Part shown: positions 1 through 15,200 of the stretch, piece by piece
Numbering within the stretch: position 1 is the stretch's first letter
Layout of the letters: the number at the start of each line of letters is the position of its first letter
Origin: Glandiceps talaboti
Lineage: Eukaryota; Hemichordata; Enteropneusta; Spengelidae
Assembly: GCF_964340395.1 (NCBI RefSeq)
Contig: NC_135550.1
Coordinates: 32,355,676 to 32,419,675 of the forward strand
Direction of reading: 5' to 3'
Length of the DNA: 64,000 nt
The notes under the pieces: generated by a model
Told to the model about the DNA's origin: nothing
Databases searched by the model: none
Seen by the model: the letters and a program-made list of their open reading frames with translations, nothing else
Program-made: the position numbers and the translations under genes

Positions 1-594
1 CAGAACGTGCCGGGTTTTGTCGTAGCTTGCAGATATTTAAAAATGATACAGTTGATTGGTGCTATAGCCACTAAGTTGAATTTTGTTGATATCATAATAT
101 AATCATATAACGGTATCAGAGTAATCGACTTTCGTATCGTTCCACCTCTTTCACTACCAGTACCAACCTTGCCACTAGCAGTTTAACTCACGGAGTGCAT
201 TTGTGCTACACATATTGAAAAGACTTCGATCAACCTGAGAACAAAATGCAAGTTAAAACACACGCAAATGTTATCTAAGAAAGCCCAGTCATGGGTACAC
301 GACTCTCAAAACATAACTTCAAAGTGGTAACTTTGTACATTTTGTAATGTAGCATTGTAACCAATCAAAAAGATATCCTGAATTTACAGAGCGCGAACGA
401 ACAACTAGTACAGGTAACTGTAAATGTTGTATGAAGTATTTTACACCGAGATGAGTTGGGTATAGTAATTAGGTGTGTTATTCAGGATACGTTTGACATT
501 GAAAGTTTGCACCATTCCACTTAAATTTGATACATCGTGCTACATATATGTACTCATACAAGTAAGGGGTTCCAACCCAAGACACTCAGATGAA

Positions 595-595
595 T

Positions 596-652
<57 letters not shown>
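595..652. repeat. (AAC)n microsatellite
   Basis: About 19 uninterrupted AAC/CAA triplets. They create a poly-Asn run in an otherwise meaningless 108-codon open frame, so this is not evidence of coding. Confidence 0.97.
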
Positions 653-654
<2 letters not shown>

Positions 655-2820
655 CTCTACACCTTCACAACAAACACAGAGGAAGAAATTAGATCTTTTT
701 TTACCTTTACTGCACATCACACGAATACACCAAACAATCTGAATGTACATGTTATGTATACCATAATTAAAGGTTCGTCGATTGAAGGGAGGTTATTTTA
801 AGAACCTGGTTTGGTATTGTTTCCTATGAAACCTTTGAAATTATTCGGAAGTCAAACAAGAACTGTCTCTCTGCCTGATTGGAGAACATGAATATTTACG
901 AAGGTAGCAACAATACAGGAACCTTTGTTACGATCCACAAGAAGACTCCATAAACAAAATAGTATGTGTGTAGTTGTTTTGGGGTTTCGGAATCTCCGCC
1001 AGGGCACTATTGTCAATGCAAGATTTACTCCAGGCTGTGTTCTAATACAAAAGATCCTACAAAATACAATGGACAAGATAAGAGTGGAATGATGCAAATT
1101 GCGAGACATCAACTCTTCCGACGGCGTAGTCAGTGACAATAGTTTTAGTTATGTGCTAATAACAAAATAAAGAACAGTGGATAACAATTCACAGTCACTG
1201 TCAAATCACTTGTGGTTAACGTAACTTACAGTCATAGGAATGCTGAAGACATCAAGAAACATAAACTGAAAATCGCAACTTGCACGTTGCTATAGAAACG
1301 TTTATATATTTGCATTTACTGTTTCAATACCACTGAGAAAAAAGCCACCATGCTACATTTTGCATAACCTGTCTCTAACTTTATCTAACTATACTTAGAA
1401 TGAAACAATCTATGTCAGTTACAAGACTTGTGTATTTACTAATAAGAACCCAGATGTATGTGATAATATGTTAACTGAACCTTCCTTGCCTTTGATTGAA
1501 CGTGAGTCTCAAACATATCACGTATATGCTATGTTATGGTGTGGCTTCACTGCATCATACATGGTACATGTGTAATTAGGTGTGGATACGTTGACGGACG
1601 GGGTTAATGTGGATTGCAATTACACTTATTACCAACATCAGTAAATTTAAATATGGTATAGTAGTTACGTCATGTACCCCTGGACCCACCAATTCTAACA
1701 AATTTCCATGTAGTGTCTTCCTACGAAAACGAAACCATCGGAATATCATCATACCACTCCGGTATTTAGATCATTTTAATTTGGCCACTATTCTTACTAT
1801 ACATGAGCAATTATCACGACAGAATCTATTTCACACTACGCGTACGTGGTATGTATATTCCTCCCCCTCGTCGCGTTATAGCCACCTTAATACATATGTC
1901 CACGTGTGCCTATTCCGTCTACTGCCATTGCTTTATTACTGACAACTAAGGACGAAATTGTCTTACTCTTTGCCATTTTAGACAAATCGACCTCACATCT
2001 CTTGGCCCGGGTTTCTCAGTGAAGACTCAGGAGATTACCTACTCTCGAAGTGACGTCATCGAAATAATCTAAACAGCTTTGTTTCTTTCATGTCATATCC
2101 GACTTATTGGTCTAACGTTTAATTCTTAGTATACACTGTCAACATTTGTCTTTTCAATTTACTTCTGTCATCATTCTCTTACTTACAAAATCCATGTTTA
2201 CCATCTTATTTGTGTTAGCATGATGATGTTCGTCATGCATTGACTCTGTTTGAGAGAGGAAAGAGTTTTAGTGATTTACTTGTGTAAATTTAAAGAGTAT
2301 GCATTCACTGTGGCTGTGCTATGTCGGAAAAGGAAAGTGCTGGAAGCACATCGGAGATTAGTTCAACTGTTAAGGATTGGCTTCTAGTAACGTTACAAAA
2401 AGACAGACATATGGCGTCTTTTCATATTTTTACCAACCTCATACATCAGAATTCGTCATAACCTACAGTAGATGTGTCATTAAACAGAATACATATATAA
2501 ATTAACAAGGAGCACGTACACAATTGATGGCCTGTGTTTTCTGCTGATACTATGAGAAATAGTATACAAACTGTACAGACAAAAAACGAGCTCGTTTTAT
2601 GAAGTCAACAATATCTCTTGGGATGCGATTAGTTTCAATATCGGGATTCAATATCACGGAATATGAATAATTCATATAGTATGAAATCCAGATCTGGTAA
2701 ATCTGGGTAATAAAGAAAGGGTTGACCGTCTTCTCCGAGATGCAAGTACTTAGAGTTATACAGACACACATTTGACAGAAATATTTGCTGAGTATAACAT
2801 TGTGAGTAATATTTGTCATT

Positions 2821-2946
2821 ATCGTATCAATAACTTGTCGGATGTATTCGGTTTTCTACTCCACTAGTCTCTTACGGGCAAAGATCGTATCAATAACTTG
2901 TCGGATGTATTCGGCTTTCTACTCCACTAGTCTCTTACGGGCAAAG
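2821..2946. repeat. 63-bp tandem duplication, two copies
   Basis: A 63-bp unit beginning ATCGTATCAATAACTTGTCG occurs twice head to tail with one visible difference (GGTTTT versus GGCTTT). The near identity implies a recent slippage or unequal-exchange event. Confidence 0.95.
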
Positions 2947-3508
2947 ATTAGTGTCGATTCTTACTTTTTTATTCATCTTCAATTTTTTGCTTATTTTGCC
3001 AAATGAGAAATACTTGGAATAAACGTTGTCATTTCAGTAGTTGATATTTTCATTTGGTATTTCGTGAAAAAACAGAACAAAACAAACAAACAATTCAATT
3101 CCATCTTTGAATACGTGTGATATTCATGAAATACTCGTTTTCCGAATGATTGGCCGAGAGAAGTTAGACGTTTGTCTTGATTGATGCTACCCTGTCGCTA
3201 TGGCAACAGTGATTAAATGTTCCTTACCAGTGTACGACATTAAAACAGTGACAATAAATTACTATACAAATATATTTTGCAGATTAATTCATTAGTCAAG
3301 ATTACTTGGAAGAAGTAACGCGATAACTGAGAATAATCCTATAATGACTTTTAATACAATCAATAATTAATATTAATAGCCTTTAACATGTCGTATGTAT
3401 TGTCACACGCTGTGATTTTAAATGCACTTTATTCTACAAAAGTGTTATCAACCGATGTGCGAGATATTTGTCAGTTTTGGAGATAGAATAAAAGTCTTCG
3501 TCATGTCA

Positions 3509-3770
3509 CATGTATGTATGTATGTATGTATGTATGTATGTATGTATGTATGTATGTATGTATGTATGTATGTATGTATGCATGCATGTATGTATGTATG
3601 TATGTATGTATGTATGTATGTATGTATGTATGTATGTATGTATGCATGCATGTTTCATTGATGCATGGATGCATGCATGAGTTTGTGTGTGCATGCGTGC
3701 GTACATGCGTGCGAGTGTGTGGTCTGTGTGTGTGTGCGTGTGTGTGCATGCATGCATGCATGCATGAATA
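3509..3770. repeat. (ATGT)n microsatellite with CATG and GTGTGC tail
   Basis: About 145 bp of ATGT tetranucleotides interrupted by CATGCATG, followed by a degenerate GT/GC/CATG-rich tract. It yields long spurious open frames (Met-Tyr-Val-Cys periodicity on one strand, His-Thr-Tyr-Ile on the other). Confidence 0.95.
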
Positions 3771-5215
3771 TCCATGTAAGTAGCAACACATCAATAAGAA
3801 TCACGAACGGTGAATACACTTACAGTATTTCATGTAAAAAGACAATGGCGATGTGAACTCGCTGAAAGGCCTACGGTATTTGCTGAGCATACATATCGCC
3901 AATCAGAAGGTAGCATACATATTATAATAGTGCCATTTTTTTCCCAAATCAACATGTAGCCTTAGCCCAGATGTCAAGTTTACGGTGTTAATTAAATACT
4001 TATTCATGCTACATTAATTAAAATGTTATGCTCTCTTTTCAATAATTTCAAAGTATTAGATGATGACCATGCTAACCACACCAACAGAAACGATTAACCG
4101 ATGAATACACATGTATATTAGACAATATGTATACATAGTCTGTTTACAATGAACTAGGTAAATAAAGTTAACCTTTGTTTAGGTCTGAACATATTTAAAT
4201 GGACTTGCATTAACGTTTTACGCTTTCACTACGATAGTACAAATGACTATTATATGTTTTGTAATCAACCGAATCATCATCATCATGCAAATTGACAGGA
4301 TAGTCTTTGTTTTTCTGACATTTGACATTTTTTACAATTTAGTTTTAAAAAATTATGTTTACATACGATTACGAGATAGCTTTCAGTTATGCAAGGTGTA
4401 ATATTGGCAATTATGACGTCATTATCAGTACCTTGAAATTCTACGAGCCATTGACAATGGAGCCTGACTCACGACGTACGTGTGGAAATGGGTGGAGGTA
4501 CAAAACACATGAGCGTGTCATGGACGTGTCCCTTCTTCGCTTGCATCAATATTGTACATGGATGAGTCATTGGAGCTGAAGCAAAGGGCGAGTCTTTTGT
4601 CTGCGTCTTTCCTTGACAACACTTTCGTTCTTGTGTTGCATTTTTCAGTTATAATTTCTTAAAATGCAGCTTTTTGCCGATATTATCTCTTGAGTTTTCC
4701 CTATGATATACACCAATATGTCATCCAAATATAATGTCATACCATAATTGCATCTAAAGATAACAGTTCATAGATGCTATATACAATATGCATGAAACGA
4801 TAAATACGCCAGAGGCCAAAGCACATATCCCAAGAGAGAAAGAGAGAAAGAGAGAGAGAGGGATGGCAACTATTCTCAATTACTTCTATTCAATGTAGAC
4901 AGTGGGATAGACAATTAAAAGGTTTTATGTGACATCAAGATTTCCGATGTTTCATTTATTTTTTAATTATGGTTTATTGAAATCTGGGGTGCTGGGAAAG
5001 TGCAACATTTCAAACTTGTAGGAAAAGTCCTTATATTGAGAAACATATTATTCTATAAATTTTATCATGTAGATTGTAAGACCAGATTTATTTCATGAAA
5101 TCACAGTAATTGAGCATCATATCTGATTTGATTTATTGGCTACATTCACGTGCAAAGAATAACCTTAGTGTATATCTGGAACACCGACCGTTACTGAAAA
5201 ATTGGATGAACGATG

Positions 5216-5324
5216 TCAATAGACTACCAGGACCGTGTTTGAAAACTGACAACGTTATCTACCTGTAAATCAATAGACTACCAGGACCGTGTTTGAAACC
5301 TGACAACGTTATCTATCTGTATAT
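5216..5324. repeat. 54-bp tandem duplication
   Basis: The unit starting TCAATAGACTACCAGGACCG occurs twice in direct tandem with a few substitutions. Confidence 0.93.
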
Positions 5325-8300
5325 CAAAATAATAATGCTACTTGAGCCTTTCCAGTTGTATTGGTTGCCTTTGTTGACACGTCTTCCCAAAGAAAAAAGA
5401 AGTTTGTTATGTTTAATCATGTAATGACAGTGGTGAAAGAGTTTCACATCAGATATTAGTTACTTGGTGGTTCCAAGCCAAACCAAGCCAAGCCAATCAA
5501 CCATATCTCCTAAGTGTACAATAGAAACTATATACCAATACGACTAGTAGAACAACGAAAGGGCGGATCTCTTGCACAGCTTTCCACGATATTTGATGAT
5601 TACGCTGATATGAATGGCATCGAAAACAATGAAGGGACAGAATTTCATATGAGTAAGATACATTACAAGTTGTGAGGTACCCTTCTGCCTCCTTGCTTTA
5701 ACTGAAGAAAGAGACCGGGTCCCTCTTTTCATCAAAGAATGTATTCAAATACATGTACGAGACCATAGATCCTCCACAAACGAGGGTCTATGACGACATT
5801 GCACAATCAAATGTTATTTAGTGCAAATGAAACTCGGCCATATGCACTGTTCGTATACATATACATATTTGCAGTGTCCACGCTCAGTAACCAGTAGAGA
5901 AACCATAAAAAAATCAGTTGTGAATAGTTTAATATTTGATAAACTCATATTTAAAGCACATTACAAACCAATGTGTGAAAACAGATATGATGTGTAGAAG
6001 GGGAACACGTACATACCCTTCGTATCATAAATCCACTACCTGTGACCACATAGGCAATGAGGATAAATTCATACTGTACGAGTCTTGGTGCACAACTGAA
6101 TGATGTAAGAAAATGTGGCTACCAGCGCTCTGTCTCTGACAGAATATTGATGCGGCCAGACAGTAGAGCGTCTTTGTCTCGAGATGTGGTTGGTATACGA
6201 ATAATTCTAGTTTAGCAAGTCACCTTTACTACAAACATATTGTTATCATTCCTAGATCCCCAAATGACGTGATGCCAAATGGATCTCTTGGCACTTTTGT
6301 GTAGTTATGACTGGATAGAACAGAACTTGAGATGTCAACTCAACCTGGTAAATTAGTCAACATTGCGAAGCCTCTTACCTTAATTTACTGTAGAATAATG
6401 AACGCTAACTACCCCTGGCTGATGTAGTCTTGTGGCTGGATGCAAGTATTCAAAATTGGAGAGAACTGTGATCGAGAGGTAACTCCAAGTCGAACTTTAA
6501 GCAAGACTGCTCACACAAAATGTCAACCGATATTCGTAGTATCATTGAACGTAGACAACAGTCTAATGTCTGCGCAAGTCCACCAAAGGAGAAGGGCACG
6601 TGTGTCAACTGAATGTATGTATTCATGTGAATTTTAGACTAGACGTGCGAAGTCACAGGAAAGCTACCAAACTGCTTTGTTTCTCACGTGTGGAGGCCGT
6701 AAAGGCTGGTTTGCTACATAAATTATTAAAATACAATTGGATGATTCATTGTGATGCGCGTGTTGATGTTTGCTAATTTTGACAGGATTAGGATATATCT
6801 CAAATTATCGCATGGGTTAAGAAAGAGAAAATTGTCTCTTTAAGTCAATTGTACAAAAGTGTGAAATTTATATTTATGACGCGATGGAAGATTGGGTCAT
6901 GGTTTCAACGGTAGTCATGGTTTCAACGGTAGTCATGGCACATGATCATCACGGACGATTAGTACATCAATTTCGTTTTGTTCAAGACATCGCCCAGTGA
7001 TACATCATTTGATTTTTATCTCGGCTCACTTTTATAATGATATTAATTTGAACGAGAGACACTCACGATTGCGATTTTAATATTTGGTTTATCAAAATAC
7101 AAAACAGTCTTCAAAACGATCATCAAGTCTGTCGGAAAATGAAGGTCACCGAACCAGTTGTGCTCCCAATAGACAAAGGATTTCGCTTTGTGATCCGACG
7201 CGATAATCTGAGACGATCCTTTAGGTAAACATTATGCGTTGAGTTTCATTCTAAAAAAAATGATTGACAGACGTTCTTTGTCGACGACAATCTCGTAAAG
7301 ATTAAACCACACGCGTACGTTTCATTGTTTATCATTTTGTTAATTACTCCTCAGACAGGTTAATTAATTGGTACGTTGTATAATTGATCAGTCTTTTTTT
7401 GCATTGTTGATATTCAGAACATACGTCCATCGTCTGAAAGTGGGTAGCTGAAGTATAAATCTAGACACAAGTGAACTCAAAGGCATGGATAGGAGCACGT
7501 ACGTAGTCCTTGCTTCGATCAATGATGGTATATATAGTTTATGTACACGTGCAGTAGAGGTACTGAGGAGTAAACCTCGTTTCACTAATCACTGTAACAT
7601 CACTGTACAATCTGTCTAAAGTATTCGACAATTCCATTTCGATTCCTAGGATGTTGAAAGTAATGTACCGCCCTTTATCTTTATGTGTAGGGTGGCAGTT
7701 AAGGCGATAGAATTACTGTGATTCTTACTTATATGCACGATGTCGCATAATGCATTTAAATTTCTCAATTATTGGTTAAAATTGTAAATAAAATACATTT
7801 GTAATATTTTATATAAAAAGTGTATCACATTGCAGTTGAATAGTTAGGTTTTGTTGTTTGTCTAATTACTATTTATAATATTTTGGCGATGTTAAATAAA
7901 TTAAATTCAAACTATGAATAAAGGAAATGTAATGACTAACATAGGGTGAACAGTATAGCACCCTGCATGAATCATCCACTTAATCGTTAGGAGTTTGATA
8001 AATCTGATAAAGTCAAGTCTGTGATTAGAGAGCTTACGAGATTGTGATGACAATGACAAGACAACGCAACACTTAGCAGATTATTTGTAACAAAGTAAGG
8101 AATAATATATATAATTTGTAATGAATTTCATTCACTTCTTACAAACTAAAATAGAAGACGGAAGAAAAGGCGGGATAAACTACCATAACGATACAGTCCA
8201 ATTGGCCTATCGCAACAAATATTTTTTTCTGCGTTTTTATGTGAAATCTATCTATTTTTATACAGAATGCGCTATATCAAGGGACGACACAAGTTTCCGC

Positions 8301-10111
8301 TGTGAAATCATGACGACTTGTGGCGTTGGAGTTTGTGACTGAAGAATACTACACTGTGTGCCCTGGAGAGTCGAGACTACACATAACAGTGCAATGGATC
8401 AACTTTACCATGTTTTAGAGTCAATGTTTCAGTAGATCCTCGTTTTTTCACTATTTCTCTGTGAAAGTTGACGACAAACTGAGAGAAATTACATAAATAT
8501 GTGCTTTCGGCTAGCTGATGAGAAAGAAATCGTCTTACGTCTGTACGGCTCTGTAAGTATTGACAAAAAAACGATGGCGTAACATGTCGTAATCACCTTG
8601 TTCGAATTCTCATTTAATCTCTCTACTCTTAGTCGTTGGTGTAAAATATTTGTACTTATTACAAATTACAAACCAAACTTGTCCGACAAAATCTGTCTAA
8701 GATATGAAACGATTTATTTCAATTATAATAGATTGGAAATGGAATCAATTTTATTAAAGAACATGGTGATTTACGAGGTAGATTATCAAATCAAACACTT
8801 TCCCTATTTCAAATAAATTAAATCACCTCGGGTTTTAATCAATGAAACCGTCTGGAAAATCAGTCAATTTGTAAGGAACTGAGAAATCTGTTTATTAAAA
8901 TTGAAAAAAAGATTGCCCCGGGGCCCCGCAAATAGGACAAAAGTCGGAGTTCGATAAAATGTAGATTTCAAGATATCGCCAAATATGGACAATACGGTTT
9001 AGCTAGCTTGATTAGTATTGGTTAAGACAGTGGTCCTGATAGAGATGAGAAATGTACAAACCAAACATAAAATAATTATTTTGACGGTTGTTAATATCAC
9101 CCATATTAAGATTTCTTTCCAGGATTTCAAACTAAGCAGCACGACATATTATATTTCAAAGTACAAAAAAAAATTACCGAAAAGAATGTAAAATCATTCG
9201 ACTTGCACATATGTTCACTTAGTTCATAACACAAAGCATGTTCTGACGTTTTGATATTCACTTTTTTCGGCACTTACTCTGTTTTGTTTGAATAGTAATA
9301 ATTGAGTCTGTAATCGACCTGTTCAACAATGAAAGCTTTTTCGTTGTGTTAGTAGCTGCTCTACGTCTAATCTTACAGTTATTGAATACAAAAATTTTGC
9401 AAGTAATAGATGTAGTGGCTATATTAGATGAATGAAAAAACCAATGAAGAGAAAGTGGTGTTTCAATGGAGTAAATAACAGTATATGTGCTACTTTACAC
9501 TGCAATAATGATAAATATAAGTAAACCAGAATATTCAATAATTTCTAATGGTCCAAATGAACCGTATTACAGTTCACTTAGTCGTGTAAATCAATTCGTA
9601 TGAAACGCAAACACACAATTTAGAATTAGTTATTGTTAAGCCAAAAAGACGTTACCTAGGAAACCAATCTAAGGGGTAATCCGTATCCTTTCCCCCAACA
9701 TGATTATATCAACATCAGTCCAAAGCTGCACCATACACAGGATATTGCGAACGGTATACATATGGACCTAAATTGAACCATTGCAATGTCATGATGTCAA
9801 GGTCAAAGAGTAAGCCGTCTATTGTTTATTTCTGTAAATCAATGTTGTGCTCTATTAAAGTACAGGCATGCAGGTGAATGTAATTTTAGAGCAGGGTTGA
9901 AAAGGTTCATATCACTACCACGTCATCGAGCGTAGATACTTTGTGGCGAGGTTCAACAACCTAGGGGGTCATGTATCATGGGGTAGGGGTATTGACATAA
10001 TTCTATGGTTGCTAGACAATGTACGTATTCGATATTTAAAAGAGTCAAAACAATAGCAAACAAACGTTAAGTAAACGTCACATAGATAATAAAACAAAAC
10101 AAAACAAGACA

Positions 10112-10205
10112 AATGTATATGCATTTGTACAACTATTGTAATGTACAGTTGACATGTGTATTTGCATGTGTACAACTATTGTTATATACAGTTGACATGT
10201 GTATA
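10112..10205. repeat. ~46-bp tandem duplication
   Basis: Two adjacent copies containing GTACAACTATTGT and ACAGTTGACATGTGTA; copies differ at several positions, so the event is older than the other small duplications. Confidence 0.88.
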
Positions 10206-11500
10206 GTTGCGTATAGCATCAAAGGCATGGAAATCAAAGTGCAATTCATGCCTTGCTTTCTCGTTTACAAACCAACTAATATATCAGCCTGAGATTTTAT
10301 TGCACGTATTCGACAAAAGTTGCGAAAGATTTCATGTACATTAAAGTTTAAAAGCTTATCAAAATTGTGTTAGGACTGTATAATATAATAAGAAGAAAAT
10401 CTGCCTTCTTGGAAAATAAGTGATGACAATTCATCACGTGCTAATCTTGACTACTTCCAATCGGCTCTATATACTAGTACAGTTTAACTCTATCATTGAT
10501 GTGAATATGAGGAATCAAGAGCAAATATTTAACAATACTATAAAACTGACATTTTGTTTAAATAAATTCATGAATTAATATTATCATGCTACTTGAAAAA
10601 CACGTAAAATATGATGTGATGTAGGTGTTTGGACGAAGACAGTAGAAATTACTTCATAGCTATTTATCCTGATTCTAAACCAACTGATTCTAAAACACAT
10701 TTCACCTTGTGACAACTTGGTGATGACGGAGAATAAAAGATATGGTAAACAATGTACTAGCTAGAATTTTAGATCCTTGGAAGTTCGAATTACAAAGATG
10801 TGGATCAAATCTAACTCACGTCATCTCCGGTCAATGTATTGTAATGTTCTTGTGTCAGGGTTGTTTCTTTCTTTCCCATATATGGTAAAATGTATTGTAT
10901 CCATGACTACTAGTACACCTCCTGATAATTAACACACCCAGGCTGAAGATACAACATCAAGCGTTCTAATCACTCCTCGAAGATATAGGTGTACGCATTC
11001 TTTATTTAACGTACCAGGACGCTCGTTCGTATCCGTTTTTATCGCCAAGCATACCATTATCAAGTGTATTGTGTACTAAAGTGCATGCACCGCCGTCTTT
11101 GAGTACGAGCACAACAGCAGTAATCTAAACCTGTCAAATAATCCGTTAGGTGGCGCAACCCGAGAAGAGGTTAAGCTGCAAACAGAATAGGGTAAGAAGT
11201 ATACGGTATTAGTGGCGACAGATTACAATTCTTCCTATGTGTTTGAAATCATGCAAATGCTTTAAATCTACACACACACAAAAACATTTGAACCTTTTCA
11301 CCTTGTATTTTGCTCAGTTCAATGAATCTAGATCTGGTCTTCTTCAAGTGTTACGTTGTATCAGAATGAGATTTGGTGCCAACGGAAGAAACAAAAAAAC
11401 AAAACATTTTAAGTATTTTTAAGATAAATGCAATCATGCGGCAGGGCACTATGACATTTAATTGTCACGGGAAGATGTAGGAGAAACAATATGAAAATAG

Positions 11501-11518
11501 ACGACGACGACGACGACG

Positions 11519-11566
<48 letters not shown>

Positions 11567-11567
11567 T
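11501..11567. repeat. (ACG)n(AAC)n compound triplet repeat
   Basis: Seven ACG triplets pass directly into about fifteen AAC triplets. Confidence 0.96.
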
Positions 11568-12004
11568 CGGCATCATGGGTACTTTGGATAACGTTCACTG
11601 TATGGTCTTACTTCCATACTTTGGTCATATTTATGCATGAACCCATGTTTCAATAGTCTTGGTTTTATGAAGAGGTGAGTCACGTGTTGTGTTTTATGAT
11701 ATCCAATGACCTGTGACCTCTTCCAATACCCGATAACTTACAAGGGAAGAGTTTATGGGTGTAAACACAATTAGTACATTGTATATTTATCATATCAAAC
11801 TTCTGATGATGTGAAAATTAAGGTAATATTTTTCGAAGGAATATAAACTAATTTGTTATGGGCTAACTTTTCTTCAGTGATTTTAGCATTTTCTCGTTTG
11901 TTTGATTTTATCCTGGTACATGTACAATTAAACATACATAAATGAATGTATTCCATAGGCGATAACAGTTTTGTATTTCTTTGTGTTTAACTTGACTTCG
12001 AATG

Positions 12005-12262
12005 ACATACATACATACATACATACATACATACATACATACATACATACATACACACACATACATACATACATACATACATACACACATACGTACATAC
12101 ATACATACATACATACATACATACATACATACATAGTGTACATACATACATACATACATACATACATACATAGTGTACATACATACATACACACATACAC
12201 ACATACACACATACATACATACATACATACATACATACATACATACATACATACATACATAC
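12005..12262. repeat. (ATAC)n microsatellite
   Basis: About 258 bp of ATAC tetranucleotides with ACAC and AGTGT interruptions. Several long overlapping open frames here are artefacts of the repeat, which has no stop in most frames. Confidence 0.96.
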
Positions 12263-15200
12263 TTTGAAATCAACAGGTGGTTTTAGTAATATTCCACAGA
12301 CAATGATTGTTTCTGTTATGCACAGAAGAGAGTTGTTAGACTATTCACCATGTTGCAAAACTTTCTTTGTCAAAACTTTCTTTGTTTATGTCTACATCAG
12401 GGTCATAGTTAAAGATCTAGGACGATGTAGATCTAGGTGTGTCACTACATTCCAAGTCATGTTTGAACCCTGCTGATTTTGGTTTGGAATGAAATGTTCA
12501 CTTTACTAAGGTTAAGGTTGATTTTTCTTTCATTGACAGATATCAATTTTGTTGATAGTTACTAATTTCTCTTCAAATCACAAATCATTTTGCGAATCTA
12601 TCATAATGAGGGCGGCCTACCAATACTCGTGTTGTATTAATCAGAGGTTAGACAAGGAGAGTGTGATTTGTATTTGCATGATTGCCGTCACATTCGAACC
12701 CTATTAGAAAAGTCTCGTTTCAACAGAACTTGCCGTCCCATTTTGCAATGAAAGAAAGATGTCCACGCTTCTACTTGTCAATCAACTTAGAAAGGTGCAC
12801 TAAAATCTCTACATGGAATCATCTGCATGACATGATCACATTCACGGACACCTGTTGCACGTAATTGAGTGTACTCAGATTGTGACGACAATCTCTAGCA
12901 TAATCCGATGACGTCGATAATTACCTACTTAATACCTCCTTTGAAGCAATAAAGGTGTTTCGTTCCAACACATGATACATTTAGGGATAATCCTTACAGG
13001 GATCTTTGTTCTACTAAGTTTGCTTCAGATGAAAGTGATTTACAAAGGTTATGGCACACAGAAGAAAGTACTTGATCAAAACTCGGACAAAGCAAGTCTG
13101 AAGTACGGATTTCCACCGGTGGTACTATTGTCCACGCGCTGCAGCATAACATTTTAATGGTTGAGTTTGATCTGAGGGACTGATCTTTTTAGTAGCAGTG
13201 AATATTTATAAAACCTCTATACTGAAGTGCCACAGCAAAGAACTTACAACAATTTGTCTTACGTAGTTACTTTAGTCTCAGGAGTCTCAAGGTTGAATGA
13301 AACTTATCACTTTTACACGGTTAACATATCATTCTCGTGTTCTACTCAACTGTTCTCAATCAATCATTTCTACTGGCAGATCTCTAACCTGCTAATTAGC
13401 CGAGATTAGAACCATTCTCAAATCAATCAATTCTACTGGCAAATCTCTAACCTGCTAATTAGCCGAGATTATTGTTGTATAACCAAATTACATATTTGAA
13501 AAATTAGTAAAAATGATCATGAATTATAATTTATAATAAGAATTGAGGACCATGTACGCGAAAGCTAATAATGACTAATGAAAATAGCTAAGTATTCAAT
13601 TTTTCTGAGTTAGGAACAAGCCATGATTTATGATGGAGGTATTACACACCGTAAAACCTTGGTTTTAATGAACGTTAACATCCAAACCACTGTGCCACCT
13701 TACACAGAGCTATATATCCTCCTTATGTGTGACAAATGCAGTATCAGTACTAAGTCTTCCAAACATAATTTCTCATGGACTTTTGCCAAAAGGTCACATT
13801 GATGTTATTCTGTAAAGTTATTAAGTGACTTCAAATGAATTAATGAAATAAAACTTTGGCTCTTAACTTTATAAAGATTCAAGAACACCATTTACAATCG
13901 ATAACACATAAATGTTGAGACGTGATCGACCATGGTGAAATACTTTCACTCACCAAATAGTTACATTATGATGTAAACACTAACAGTCTATTATGCAAAG
14001 CGACCAGGTTTAATTAAGTCAGGTTCAAGTTTGAAAGCCTCCATTTAAAGTTGAAGGCCAGCCAATTCTCTTTTAACTCACATTGTTCTATTAATAACAC
14101 TTTTTTCCAAATTTTGCCCGAATTGGCGATGTCGATTTCAGGATGGGCTTAACAAGTGTAACGTACATGGCCTCGTGACCTAAATACTATGAGTTATGGA
14201 GAGTGTCTCTTCTCTCCTTCAATATCTTGAACACCCGGGATTGTCACATTTCCAAAATAGAGCCCGTTCTTGGTTAGATACGTTAAAATTTTACACCTTT
14301 AAAAGTACGACGATCATAAAATTGGTTCTTGAATACTTTGATATCTGCTCTTCTCTCAGAGTTTGGAATGTCCGACATGTAAATTTATTAGTACGTTGAT
14401 TACAAATATCTCCATATTCACCTTCAACAAGCACACATACTTGTGTAGTCAGTCAAGCTTGAACCAATTCTCCTCTCAATTGTTTCTACATTGTGTAATT
14501 TGCTCGGCTGGTGGAGTGGTAAACTTGAAAACAAATGATACAGCTATCAACAGTCATGTTAGTTGGACAGTCATGTTTATCATGAAACGTAAAAAAGAAT
14601 AGTTTGTTATCATCTGGCCAAAAGATCAAAGGTTCACGGAGATATTTGCATTGGTGTAGATGTGCGATGTAAACTGATATAAACTGCGCAGCGAAGATGT
14701 TTTACAACAACAATAGTTTCCATTAACACCTATGACCCTTACACGGTAACTTTTACCTCAATCACAATTGGTCCTTAGTCCCGAAGTACTAGTAAGCATT
14801 TTATGAATTGACAATATTGTCAACAATCTTTGAAAAAACTGCACCATTTCGAATCCCTCAACACAAACTTCAACACTTCGTAGGGGTGCTGACGAGTGTG
14901 AAGGTTGGGTGGAGAACATTTTAATATAATCACATTTCAATGTTGACACACTTGAAGAGGTATACGTCAAGTCTTGAATCAAATAGACCTGTCAAAATTG
15001 ACATTCCGTGTGCTAAAATAATGGTAATAATACCTTCCTGACTGTCGTCATGAAATAATTGACTGTTTATCTAGTTCATGTATACGGACGCGCGACAATG
15101 TTTCGAGCGCCGGTAAAAAAAGTGGAAAAAGTGAAAACAGAATTGTGGAGAAAAGACATGCCACTTACCTGACTTGCAAGCACATACACCTGTTACTGTA

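Larger units (their letters stand above)
1..3508. other. Gene-free stretch, start of window
   Basis: I see no exon, RNA gene or recognisable transposon here on either strand. Open frames are short, lack splice context and have no family motif. The stretch is AT-rich and carries a CAA microsatellite and a 63-bp tandem duplication, listed separately. It could be intergenic or a large intron of a gene lying outside the window. Confidence 0.5.
3771..12004. other. Gene-free stretch
   Basis: No supported gene. Open frames here are under about 75 codons with no conserved motif, signal peptide plus donor, or cysteine pattern. Only small tandem duplications and triplet repeats, listed separately, stand out. 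Between about 6893 and 6930 an 18-bp unit (GTCATGGTTTCAACGGTA) is repeated twice. Confidence 0.5.

Noticed and set aside
11908-12273. Overlapping long frames with Met-Tyr-Val-Cys or His-Thr-Tyr-Ile periodicity (also at 3422-3794 and 33246-33456)
   Set aside because: Tetranucleotide repeats lack stops in most frames; not genes.
12972-13157. 61-codon frame with a hydrophobic N-terminus (MIHLGIILTGIFVLLSLLQM), possible signal-anchor exon
   Set aside because: Only a weak internal donor and no partner exon or homologous motif nearby; could be chance in AT-rich DNA.
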